Shown one piece after another: positions 51,829-60,384 of a stretch of 64,000 nt of DNA. Numbering within the stretch: position 1 is the stretch's first letter; the number at the start of each line of letters is the position of its first letter. The stretch is from contig JAVDPC010000016.1 in the NCBI GenBank assembly GCA_031296915.1, positions 92,627-156,626 on the forward strand, written 5' to 3'. The position numbers and the translations under genes are program-made. Below the pieces are notes generated by a model. The model was not told the origin of the DNA and searched no databases. It saw only the letters and a program-made list of their open reading frames with translations. This stretch comes from Cerasicoccus frondis. Lineage in GTDB: Bacteria; Verrucomicrobiota; Verrucomicrobiia; Opitutales; Cerasicoccaceae.

Positions 51829-52031
51829 AATTGTATCCTTCGGGCATAGAACACCTTAGAGATTTTGAATTCCCTTGGATTTTAGGCCCGCCAGCTAATC
51901 CAATCCAATGGTGAAACTAATGGATACACCCGAGTTTGACTGGGGCGCTACCTAGGCTTGCATATTGTAAAGCCGGGTGACAGTTTGATTTTGCTAACCG
52001 AGTATTGTTAAACTCTAATCAGGACCTACTT

Positions 52032-52298
52032 ATGGAAATTGTTGCAGGCATTCTCTACATCATCGCCTTGGTGATCGCGCTCATCTATGGCATCCAGCTG
52101 CTGATCATTGCATTTAAAGAGCACATCCTTTGGGGGCTGGGCTATATCTTTGTGCCGTTCTGTGGCTTGGTGTTCATCATCATGTATTGGGATCGTTGCA
52201 AATCACCGTTTTTGAAATCGCTGATTTCCATTCCGATTTTCATCATTGCGGCTGTCATTTTGGGGATGTCCGCCAGTGGGCAGGCTGCTGCTTATTGA
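52032..52298 (+). CDS. three-helix membrane protein
   Basis: An 88-residue hydrophobic protein starting at ATG 52032, with AGGACC 8 bases upstream. Helices: 2-24, 33-52 and 62-84. The GYIFVPFCGLVFIIMYW turn with aromatic residues is the only distinctive feature. No family is recognised. It is followed, convergently, by the universal stress gene at 22 bases. Confidence 0.6.
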   Translation: MEIVAGILYIIALVIALIYGIQLLIIAFKEHILWGLGYIFVPFCGLVFIIMYWDRCKSPFLKSLISIPIFIIAAVILGMSASGQAAAY

Positions 52299-52319
52299 GC
52301 AGCCTATCCCGGACACTCC

Positions 52320-53177
52320 CTAGCGGAAGAGCATTAGGGGTATCTTACAGCGACGGATGAGGTCGGTGGTTGTGCTGCCAATCAGCAGTTCACGAATACG
52401 GCTGTGACCATAGGCGCCCATTAGCAGGAGGTCTATGTCGTTGCCTTCGACGAACTCCACAATCTCGTCCTCAACGTCGCCGGTAAGCAGTTGGCACGTT
52501 GCATGAATTTCAGTGTCTTCCAAACGGCTCTCCACCACGCGGAGCGCCCGGGCCAGGTGGTCATCGCCATGGCCATTGCTGACGGTGACAACGTCTAACT
52601 GGATGTCGTGCAAGGCCGGTTCGGCAATCAACCAGTCAATGGCTTTTTGGGCGCTGGCGCTGCCGTCATAGGCCAGCAATGCACGTTTGATGGTGCGAAA
52701 TTCCCGATTGCAGATGAAGCAGGGTTGCCGTGCGGCGCGGACCACGCGCTCCAGGTTTCCGCCCAAGTGTTCCTTGGCTTGGGACATGCCCTCACCCCGT
52801 TTGCCCAGCACAATGATGCTGGCCGCGTCTTCTCCCGTTTCGAAATGATCCAGCGCATCGACCAGCAGCCCGGTTTCATGATTGAAGGCAAAGTCGGCAG
52901 CGTCCAGACCTGCGTCGATCAGCTCTCGAACCGCGGCTTGTTCCACCAGTTGGGCCTTATGCGTTTCCATTTCCTCGAGTGCGCCAGTCATTCCCTGATA
53001 GGGGGAGGCGCCGACGCTTCCGCCGAGATCCATGAGGAAGGGGAGCTCGAACTCCCAAAGGCTGGACACGTAAAGCGCATCCACACGGGCTTCGGTCAGC
53101 TGAGCCAACCAGCCCGAATAACGGCATACGACGCGGGCGTAGTCCGAGCCGTCAGTACAAGCGAGAATCTTTTTCAT
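52320..53177 (-). CDS. tandem UspA universal stress protein
   Basis: A 285-residue protein with two UspA domains. ATG 53177 is preceded by AAAGGA. Domain 1 starts KKILACTDGSDYARVVCRY and domain 2 starts KRALLAYDGSASAQKAIDWL; the ATP-binding loop GxxGxxxxxxxGS appears in domain 2 (GAYGHSRIRELLIGST), whereas domain 1 has a weaker form (GKRGEGMSQAKEHLGGN). Usp proteins help survive stress and may bind ATP. A palindrome, tgcatacactgtatgca, lies 17 bases upstream. Confidence 0.92.
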   Translation of the reverse strand: MKKILACTDGSDYARVVCRYSGWLAQLTEARVDALYVSSLWEFELPFLMDLGGSVGASPYQGMTGALEEMETHKAQLVEQAAVRELIDAGLDAADFAFNHETGLLVDALDHFETGEDAASIIVLGKRGEGMSQAKEHLGGNLERVVRAARQPCFICNREFRTIKRALLAYDGSASAQKAIDWLIAEPALHDIQLDVVTVSNGHGDDHLARALRVVESRLEDTEIHATCQLLTGDVEDEIVEFVEGNDIDLLLMGAYGHSRIRELLIGSTTTDLIRRCKIPLMLFR

Positions 53178-53193
53178 GGGGTTATCCTTTCGA

Positions 53194-53210
53194 TGCATAC
53201 ACTGTATGCA
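53194..53210. promoter_or_regulatory. perfect palindrome in front of the uspA-like gene
   Basis: tgcatac-act-gtatgca, 7-bp arms, lies 17 bases upstream of the start codon and just outside the ribosome site, a suitable position for an operator. Confidence 0.6.
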
Positions 53211-53272
53211 GAAAAGCGAGGGATCACAAGCTGAACTCGCCGTAAATCAGTGAATTGCGCAATTTGCGCTAA

Positions 53273-54793
53273 CTAGGGCTTGGCCGAGCCACTATCTGCG
53301 ATTTCTTTCATTGCCGATGTTTCGCGGGGCAGTACGCGAGTTAATAATCGCAGGGAGTGCGGGCGCCCAATCGTGCGCAAGCAAAGGACTACGTGGGGGG
53401 CCCCGCCATCAGCGCCAGGGATAAGAAACTGATCAACATCGAGCGGTGTATTTCCCTGAAACACGATCGCATTGTCGTCCCACTCAACAATGGTGCGTTT
53501 ACGGCTGGTTTCGATTTTTACAGGCTCTGATGCACTGAGATGCCAATAGAACGAGGTGCGGTCACGCTCCCCAAAGTCGTAGCGCACGGTGTCAATGATG
53601 CGGAACTCACCGCCCACCGTCCAAAATAGATCGCGATGCCAAAGGCTGAGTTCGAGGAAGTCATCTGATGCATCAATGCGTAAATTACCTCCTATCGCGT
53701 TGAGCTCGCGCACGATGAGCGTCGCGCGTCCTGGCTGGGGGGTGGCGTCGCCTACGCGCAACACATTGCCAGGTGGAATTTTTTGTGGAGTGCGCGTTTC
53801 GCTCTCGTCGGGTTGAGCATTGAGCGCAAAGGCTTTCGTTTCGCTGGCGTTCCGAATCAGCACTTGGTTGCCGTGCGCAGTCCAACTGACATGGCCTGCG
53901 TTTTCGCTGCTTTCGGGGGCATTGGTTATCGATCCTCGGGCAACGAGTCCGTCGGCTCCGGAGGCCCAACTGGAGCGCCAGAACATCACTGCAGCCTGAG
54001 GGTAGAGGCCAAATGTTGGAGGGGGGGAGTAAGCTTCGGCTAGCTCGACTGTTGCCAGAAGAGGCGTGGCTATCGGTTCAGGAGGAACATTATCCAGCCA
54101 CCATTTAATATCTGGCGACGGGTAAAGCGCACTCTGGAGCATCAGCGAACCGGTGATCGCATCCAGAGCCGGATTATCAGGATCTATCTGCTGCCAAGGC
54201 TGCAGCTGGTGCATGTTCCATAATGGCAGAAATGCGAAAAATCGTTGGTCTCTCAGTCGCGAGTCACCGAGCAGCGCGGTTTGGTAAGCGGCCTGAATGA
54301 GCGGTCGGTTAATGCTTTGCCAACGCGTCATGGAGCCTGGTCGCTCGGCAAAACGGCCAGCAGTATTGATGGTTTCCAGGCACCAGGAAATCGCCTGCTC
54401 ATAGTCTGGATCGCCGGGCTTCTGCCCTTCCTTCAGCGCCGCGCCCAGATACTGTCCACATAGCTCGCTGATTGCCACATTGTTTGCCCAGGCATCCTCC
54501 TCCGCCAGCAAAGTGGTGATTTTCTCTTTGAGGGCCGCAGTGGAAAGAGTTTCACCCTTTTCGCCCAAGAGCGTCATGGCTTGAGTCTCGTCTGATGGCT
54601 TGGGCTCGTAAGCAACGCGTGCTTCCATTGAAGCTTCCACAGCTGCTTCACGATCAATGTATTGTGCACGGATGGTTTTTCGCTGGCTTTCGGAGTCGGG
54701 GTACAGCGAAGCTCCGTCTCTGGGCTCGGAGCAGCCAGAAAGCCAAATCCCGGAGGTCAGGGCTAACAACGAAAACAGCCGTGTAGTGTGCAC
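53273..54793 (-). CDS. lipoprotein with heparinase-like C-terminal region (tentative)
   Basis: About 506 residues from GTG 54793; the frame opens at TTG 54847 but GTG gives a clean lipoprotein signal with IWLSGC. The first half is helical (TAALKEKITTLLAEEDAWANN) and the second half is beta-rich, with GHVSWTAHGNQVLIRN, SLWHRDLFWTVGGEFRIIDTV and RDRTSFYWHLSASEP. The latter resembles the beta-sheet domain of heparinase II/III and alginate lyases, but catalytic residues cannot be confirmed. If right, it would process an envelope or extracellular polysaccharide. Confidence 0.45.
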   Translation of the reverse strand: MHTTRLFSLLALTSGIWLSGCSEPRDGASLYPDSESQRKTIRAQYIDREAAVEASMEARVAYEPKPSDETQAMTLLGEKGETLSTAALKEKITTLLAEEDAWANNVAISELCGQYLGAALKEGQKPGDPDYEQAISWCLETINTAGRFAERPGSMTRWQSINRPLIQAAYQTALLGDSRLRDQRFFAFLPLWNMHQLQPWQQIDPDNPALDAITGSLMLQSALYPSPDIKWWLDNVPPEPIATPLLATVELAEAYSPPPTFGLYPQAAVMFWRSSWASGADGLVARGSITNAPESSENAGHVSWTAHGNQVLIRNASETKAFALNAQPDESETRTPQKIPPGNVLRVGDATPQPGRATLIVRELNAIGGNLRIDASDDFLELSLWHRDLFWTVGGEFRIIDTVRYDFGERDRTSFYWHLSASEPVKIETSRKRTIVEWDDNAIVFQGNTPLDVDQFLIPGADGGAPHVVLCLRTIGRPHSLRLLTRVLPRETSAMKEIADSGSAKP

Positions 54794-54922
54794 AGCTTCT
54801 ATCCAAGCAAAATTTTTTGAAATGGCAATGCGTGAGGCGCGCCCCAAGTTTGATTTGGGACTTTTGCCTTAATTATTTCTCCCTTGTCCCTTCGGGACCT
54901 AGGTTGGTAGGGGCAAATCGTT

Positions 54923-55687
54923 CTACTTTCGCTGGTGAAATAAGTAATCCTGTGTTATTTTCCACACGAAAATAGGGTTATATACAAGGTAGCGACGGGC
55001 AAGGCGCCTAGGCTCAGTGATCAGCCGAAACAGCCACTCCAAGCCGGACCGTTGCATCCACCGGGGCGCTTGAGGCTTGCGACCGCTATGGAAATCAAAT
55101 GCCGCGCCGACACCGAGCATCAGGTTGACATTGAGGCGGCTTAGCCAGACGTGCATGAACTTATCCTGTTTAGGCGTGCCCAGACCCACCCAGAAGAAAT
55201 GCGGTTGCGCGGCGTCAACCTCACTTATCAGCTGCTGTTCTTCTTCCGGGGTGAGATCGCGAAATGGCGGCGTGTAAGTTCCGGCGACTTCCAGATCGGG
55301 AAACTGTGCCTTCAATCGGGCAGCCAAAGCTTCGGCTACCCCCTCTCCACCCCCGTAAAAATAATGCCGGAGCCCGGTATTGGCGGTTTGTTCACAAAGC
55401 GCCATGAGGACATCGGGGCCATAGACCCGACCAACGCTTTTTTCCGAGCGATGCTTCCCCAGCCAGACTAACGGCATGCCGTCTGGGCTGTTGATAAACG
55501 CCCCGTTGTAAATGTCCTGCAACGTCGCATCCCGCTGTGACTCCATTACCCCATGCACGCCACAGAAGCAGACATAGCCTTTGCCGCCGCTCTCCGCTCG
55601 CTGGCGAATTAGTCGGCAGGCTGTGGTGAGGTCGCAGGCGCTTACCTGGACGCCCAGCACGTCGTATCGCGTGAGCGGTTTTTCCAT
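54923..55687 (-). CDS. WecG/TagA/CpsF-family glycosyltransferase
   Basis: A 254-residue glycosyltransferase of family 26 (start ATG 55687; another ATG at 55693). The family motifs are RYDVLGVQVSACDLTTA, FINSPDGMPLVWLGK, YGPDVLMALCEQ, FYGGGEGVAE and HFFWVGLGTPKQDKFM with GVGAAFDFHSG. It transfers N-acetylmannosamine-type sugars to lipid-linked glycans. An Arg-rich, hydrophobic C-terminus ties it to the membrane. It stands alone here. Confidence 0.92.
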   Translation of the reverse strand: MEKPLTRYDVLGVQVSACDLTTACRLIRQRAESGGKGYVCFCGVHGVMESQRDATLQDIYNGAFINSPDGMPLVWLGKHRSEKSVGRVYGPDVLMALCEQTANTGLRHYFYGGGEGVAEALAARLKAQFPDLEVAGTYTPPFRDLTPEEEQQLISEVDAAQPHFFWVGLGTPKQDKFMHVWLSRLNVNLMLGVGAAFDFHSGRKPQAPRWMQRSGLEWLFRLITEPRRLARRYLVYNPIFVWKITQDYLFHQRK

Positions 55688-55828
55688 ACACACTCAGTCA
55701 TGTTGCATACCCCTTGGACTGCAAGTCGTCATATCCGATTGACCTGAGGGACAAGCCTTTCGGCTTCTGGGGGATTTTTAGCTTGAGACTGTTTTATCAC
55801 GGCTAATAACTGGTACCTCGCCCTGCTT

Positions 55829-56905
55829 ATGTCTGAAGCCACCATAGTCGACCTGACAACTTTGGCCTCCGCTCCCGACGGTTTGTCGGCGGATGCCGCG
55901 CGAGGCGCCGCCCTTAGCCTGGTTTCCGCAGAGATTCCAGCTGACCAAAAGGCCGCCCTCCTCACGACAATGAACGAACGTGGGGAAACCCCGGTCGAGC
56001 TCGCCGCCTTTGCGACAGCCTTTCGAGAAATGGCCCGCGATCCCGGACTGAAAGAGATTGCGGAGCGCGCGATCGACATTGTGGGCACTGGCGGGGACAA
56101 GTCCGGCAGTTTTAATATTTCCACGACATCGGCGTTCGTAGTCGCCGCCGCAGGGGTGCCCGTATTGAAGCACGGCAACCGATCCATTACCTCCAATTGT
56201 GGCGCTGCGGACTTGCTTGCGGCCTTGGGCGTGGACTTGGAGGCTTCGTTGCCCACCATCCGCCATTCGGTGGAGGAGCTTAATTTCGCGTTCTTTTTTG
56301 CCCCTGCTTTTCACCCCGCGTTTAAAGAGATCATGCCCGTGCGCAAGGCGCTGGCCGAGCAAGGTCGCCGCACGATCTTTAACCTGCTTGGGCCGCTGAT
56401 TAACCCCGCGAAGCCTGCCTATCAATTGCTCGGCGTTTTCCCGGCACGCTGGGTGCAGCCTGTCGCCTATGCACTGGAAAGCGTGGGCCTGAAGAGCGGT
56501 CTCGTGGCTCATTGTGATCTGGGCGAAGGGCTTGGCATGGATGAGTTTTCCACTGCCGGGCTCAACTTGGGCGCGGGGGTGGGCCAACTCGGCGCTCAGG
56601 GCGAAAACGTGCTCTGGAATGCCAATCAACCACTCAACTTGGCGGAACTCGGACTGGAGCCTGGTTGTCTCAATGATCTGAAAGGCGGAGATCTCAATGA
56701 AAACCTACACATCCTCGACAAGCTGATGGCGGGCAAGGCGCCGAAAGGCCTGGAAGACACCGTGAGCCTCAATGCAGGCGCGGCGCTTTGGGTCGTCGGC
56801 CGTTGTGGCTCGCTCAAGGAAGGCGTTGGCGTAGCGAGGGAAATTTTAACGGGGGGCGCCCTGCGCCGCTGGCTCACTCAACTGAAGGAGTTTTACGCGG
56901 GATGA
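55829..56905 (+). CDS. trpD: anthranilate phosphoribosyltransferase
   Basis: A 358-residue TrpD, which joins anthranilate to PRPP in tryptophan synthesis. GTGGDKSGSFNISTTSAFV (about 87-105) binds PRPP, HGNRSITSNCGAADLL follows, and MPVRKALAEQGRRTIFNLLGPLINP with AYQLLGVF completes the core. It overlaps glmM by four bases (ATGA), an odd pairing of tryptophan and cell-wall precursors. No other trp gene is adjacent. aroC lies 25 kb away. Confidence 0.96.
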   Translation: MSEATIVDLTTLASAPDGLSADAARGAALSLVSAEIPADQKAALLTTMNERGETPVELAAFATAFREMARDPGLKEIAERAIDIVGTGGDKSGSFNISTTSAFVVAAAGVPVLKHGNRSITSNCGAADLLAALGVDLEASLPTIRHSVEELNFAFFFAPAFHPAFKEIMPVRKALAEQGRRTIFNLLGPLINPAKPAYQLLGVFPARWVQPVAYALESVGLKSGLVAHCDLGEGLGMDEFSTAGLNLGAGVGQLGAQGENVLWNANQPLNLAELGLEPGCLNDLKGGDLNENLHILDKLMAGKAPKGLEDTVSLNAGAALWVVGRCGSLKEGVGVAREILTGGALRRWLTQLKEFYAG

Positions 56906-58254
56906 AACTCAAGTATTTTGGCACAGACGGTATTCGTGGACGCGTTGGCGGCGACTTGCTCAACCAAGAGTTCGTTCGCCGCGCGGGTTATGGCGTGGCC
57001 GCATTTTTGCGCAAGCACAACCAGGCCAAGCCGATTACTGTGGTCATCGGGCGCGACACCCGCGCGTCGGGGGAAGAGCTCGAAGCGCTGCTTTCGGAAG
57101 GTTTTTGCGCTGACCAGATTCATGTGATTCGACTCGGGGTCGTGCCCACGCCAGGCGTCGCGATGAGCCTGCGCGATTTGCATGCAGACATGGGCGTGGC
57201 GATCACCGCCTCCCATAATCCGGCTCAGGACAACGGGCTGAAGTTTTTTGATAACCGTGGGTTGAAATTCTCAACCAGCGCGGAAGCCGAGATCGAGCGT
57301 TTCATCGACAATGCGGAGATCAAACCGCCAGAGAAATGCTCGGTTTGCGGGCATGACTACGATGGCAGCGCATTTTACGTGAATGTATTGCGCTCGCTGA
57401 TGCATCAGGGCTGCCTCAAAGGGTGGAAGGTCGTGATTGACACCGCCAATGGGGCGACAGCCGAAACCACCCCCAAGGTGTTTCGCCATTTCGGCGCCGA
57501 GGTCATTCAGATTGGCGCCGAGCCCAATGGCGAGAACATCAACGCCGAAGTGGGCAGCGAACATCCGGACCAGCTTGCAGCGGCAGTGCTCAAGCATGGC
57601 GCAAATTTCGGCATCGCGCATGATGGCGATGGCGACCGGCTGGTCGTGTGCGATGAGCTCGGGCGCATTGTCCATGGCGATCAATTACTGGGCGTGCTTG
57701 GCCTTTACGGACTCCAGACCGGGCGGCTTCGCAAGAAAACCGTCGTGGCCACCATCCAAAGCAACATGGGCCTTGACCGCGCCATCATCCAGGCAGGCGG
57801 CAAGGTGGAACGCGTCGACGTGGGCGATCGCAATGTCCTCCACCGGATGCTGGAACATGACTACAATTTTGGCGGTGAGTCCTCGGGGCACATTATTTTC
57901 CGCGACTACTCCGTGGCTGGCGATGGGCTGTTGGCGGCAATTCAGCTCGTCGCGCTGTTGCTCGAAACCAAGCGCCCGCTGTCCGAGCACGTCAATGCGG
58001 TGGAGCTGTTTCCGCAGGTGACGCAAAACCTTAAAGTTTCCGAAAAAATCCCGCTCGAAGATTGCCCGACGCTAAGCGCCTTGATCGCTGAGCTGGAAAA
58101 TGAGCTGACGGGCAAAGGTCGCATTTTGGTGCGTTATTCTGGAACCGAGCCCAAGCTGCGCCTTTTGGCCGAGGCTGAAACGCAGAACCTGGCGACGGCC
58201 ACTATTGGCCGACTCGTTACCGCCGCCCGGGCAGATCTGGATGTGGTGGTTTGA
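56902..58254 (+). CDS. glmM: phosphoglucosamine mutase
   Basis: A 450-residue GlmM that converts glucosamine-6-phosphate to glucosamine-1-phosphate for UDP-GlcNAc. The start overlaps trpD. KYFGTDGIRGRVG at the N-terminus, the active-site GVAITASHNP with catalytic Ser at about 104, the metal loop AHDGDGDRL and the sugar-binding GGESSGHI are all in order, and the C-terminus has RYSGTEPKLR for phosphate binding. Length and motifs are standard. Confidence 0.96.
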   Translation: MKLKYFGTDGIRGRVGGDLLNQEFVRRAGYGVAAFLRKHNQAKPITVVIGRDTRASGEELEALLSEGFCADQIHVIRLGVVPTPGVAMSLRDLHADMGVAITASHNPAQDNGLKFFDNRGLKFSTSAEAEIERFIDNAEIKPPEKCSVCGHDYDGSAFYVNVLRSLMHQGCLKGWKVVIDTANGATAETTPKVFRHFGAEVIQIGAEPNGENINAEVGSEHPDQLAAAVLKHGANFGIAHDGDGDRLVVCDELGRIVHGDQLLGVLGLYGLQTGRLRKKTVVATIQSNMGLDRAIIQAGGKVERVDVGDRNVLHRMLEHDYNFGGESSGHIIFRDYSVAGDGLLAAIQLVALLLETKRPLSEHVNAVELFPQVTQNLKVSEKIPLEDCPTLSALIAELENELTGKGRILVRYSGTEPKLRLLAEAETQNLATATIGRLVTAARADLDVVV

Positions 58255-58299
58255 GGAAAAAGATTAAAGGAGAAAGCTAGCGAAGCGTGGGGCATCGGT

Positions 58300-58571
58300 T
58301 AGAGCACTTTTCATCTAGATAGGCCGATTCAGGTGGGGTAGAGATTGGATGCAGCGCAAGGCGGCTTTGATTGAGCGGGCTGGAAGCCCGTGATTGAAAT
58401 GCCAACGCCGCGAACTTCCAATCTGGCCCCAAGCCTTAAACCGAGTGCTTTTCCGCGCCAGCGTTGTTGGCTTTTCGCTCACAGGCTTCCAGCCTGCGAC
58501 GCTCAAGCCGCCTTGCTGAACACGAAAAATCACTGCGGCCTGATCGGCCAATCTAGATGAAAAGTGCTCTA
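58300..58571. mobile_element. 272-bp MITE-like element with 29-bp terminal inverted repeats
   Basis: Both ends match tagagcacttttcatctaga followed by ggccgat, in opposite orientation and with one mismatch (58300-58328 and 58543-58571). A second, inner pair, gcaaggcggctt / aagccgccttgc with agc-rich neighbours, makes the whole element nearly palindromic, so it can fold into a long cruciform. It encodes nothing. Solo ends occur at 4225 and 14325. It sits between glmM and nhaC. Confidence 0.75.
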
Positions 58572-58660
58572 GTGTGTTCGCGCCATCCTCAGCCTTGCCT
58601 CTCATTGACTCACTGTGCAAATATGCCAACCCAACGCGATGTTCGTGGAGGATGTGAGTC

Positions 58661-60316
58661 ATGACTGATGCTAGGCAGGCTAAACCGCTTTCGCGCGCCC
58701 GGTGGGGCGCTGCGCTGGCCCTGTGGGCGATCAGTTGGCCGATGGGCTGGTTCTGGGGCGGTCAGTCGGGGCAATTGATCCCGGCGCTGTGGCCGAGCAT
58801 CGTCGCGCTGGGCGTTGTTTACTTGACGCGCAATGCGCTGCTCGGGCTGGTTGCCGGCGCCGCTGGCGGGGCAATCATCCTCTGCGCAGGGCGACCTTGG
58901 GTCGCGTTTCTGTCGCTGATGGGCGACCATTTTGCGCCGCATTTTACCAGCGAATGGAAAATGAGCGCCGTCGCCTTTACGCTCTTACTCGGTGGCTTTG
59001 CCGCAGTGCTCGAGCGAAGTGGCGGACTGGAGTATTTTTTGCGGCGCTACCTTCTGCGGGGCGGCGAAAGCCCAACTCGCTTGCAGGCGGGCGCAGCAGG
59101 ATTGGGGCTCGTGTGTTTTTTTGATGGGCTGGCCAATAGTGTGCTCGTGGGGCGCTTGGTCAGTCCAATGGCCGAGCGGCATGGAGTGTCCCGGGTGAAG
59201 CTGGCTTACCTTGCTGACTCGACAAGCTCGGCGGTTGCCTGCGTGGCGTTTCTATCGACCTGGATTGCCTACCAGCTGTCGATGATCCGCGACGGCTTTG
59301 CGCTGATCGGCGAGGAAACCAATCCCTACGCATGGTTTCTGCGCTCGCTGCCGTACAACTACTACTGCTGGTTTACGCTGCTGATGGTGGCGCTGGTTAT
59401 CTGGCGCAATTTCAACCCCGGGCCTATGGGCGATTTCGAACGTGAGGCGCGCCAAAAGCTTGGCTTGGGCAAAGCGCAGTCGATCGAATCAACTGCAACC
59501 TCAGGCGGTTTGGCCCTCTGCGTAATTGCCTTGCTGACGCTGCTCCTGACCTTACTGATCGGTCTGTATGCCTTTGGCGTGCCGAGCGCATTGGGCGAGG
59601 ATGCGGCTTACTTTCCGTTGACCGCCGATAAGCTGACCGCTGCTTTTGGGAGCAATGCGGGGGCGTTCGTTCTCGTATTTGGCGGCGTTGTGGCGTCGGT
59701 CGTTGCGTTGATTTTATTCCCGCTCAGTGGGCGGCGCTATGCCGAAGGCGGGCAGGCTTATGGCGCGGGTGTGAAGCACCTGATGGCGCCGGTATTGATC
59801 CTGGTGGGCGCCTGGATGCTTAGCTCGACGTTGGCCGCTTTGGATACCGGCAAGCAACTGGGCGACCTCGTTGGGGCTTGGGCGCCGCTGTCGCTGTTGC
59901 CCGTCATCATCTTTATTTTCGGGGCGGTGATTTCATTTTCCACCGGCACCTCCTGGGGCACGATGGGCATCCTGATGCCGCTCGCGATACCGCTCATCGC
60001 GAACCATCCGGAAGCGAGTTCCGCCGTGCTAGCGCCGTTCTACGCGGCGGCGGTGGGTGCGGTGTTCAGCGGTGCGGTGTTTGGGGACCACTGTTCGCCG
60101 ATCAGCGACACGACTCTGGTCAGCGCGATTACCTGTGACGTGACCCCGCACGACCATGTGCGCACGCAGTTGCCATTTGCGCTGATGTCGGCCGTGGCGG
60201 CGGCGTTGTTGGGCTTTGTGCCAGTGGGGCTGGGCGCTTCGCCGTGGATCGGTCTGCTGTTGGGGGGAGGCGCCTTGATTGCGGCGACGTTGCTCTTAGG
60301 CCCAAAGGCCAACTGA
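58661..60316 (+). CDS. NhaC-type Na+/H+ antiporter
   Basis: A 551-residue membrane protein with about 12 helices, NhaC family (IPR NhaC-like). The core motifs are FFDGLANSVLVGRLV, LADSTSSAVACVAFLSTWIAY, FSTGTSWGTMGILMPLAIPL and the signature GAVFGDHCSPISDTTLVSA, which carries the ion-binding Asp and Ser. It exchanges Na+ for H+ at the inner membrane. The gene follows the MITE-like element and starts 90 bases after it. Confidence 0.92.
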   Translation: MTDARQAKPLSRARWGAALALWAISWPMGWFWGGQSGQLIPALWPSIVALGVVYLTRNALLGLVAGAAGGAIILCAGRPWVAFLSLMGDHFAPHFTSEWKMSAVAFTLLLGGFAAVLERSGGLEYFLRRYLLRGGESPTRLQAGAAGLGLVCFFDGLANSVLVGRLVSPMAERHGVSRVKLAYLADSTSSAVACVAFLSTWIAYQLSMIRDGFALIGEETNPYAWFLRSLPYNYYCWFTLLMVALVIWRNFNPGPMGDFEREARQKLGLGKAQSIESTATSGGLALCVIALLTLLLTLLIGLYAFGVPSALGEDAAYFPLTADKLTAAFGSNAGAFVLVFGGVVASVVALILFPLSGRRYAEGGQAYGAGVKHLMAPVLILVGAWMLSSTLAALDTGKQLGDLVGAWAPLSLLPVIIFIFGAVISFSTGTSWGTMGILMPLAIPLIANHPEASSAVLAPFYAAAVGAVFSGAVFGDHCSPISDTTLVSAITCDVTPHDHVRTQLPFALMSAVAAALLGFVPVGLGASPWIGLLLGGGALIAATLLLGPKAN

Positions 60317-60384
60317 ACGCTGGTCGCGCCTGCGAATTCCTTTAAGCTTTTCCCGTAAGCAGAAAGCCTTATAAGAATTGCACC

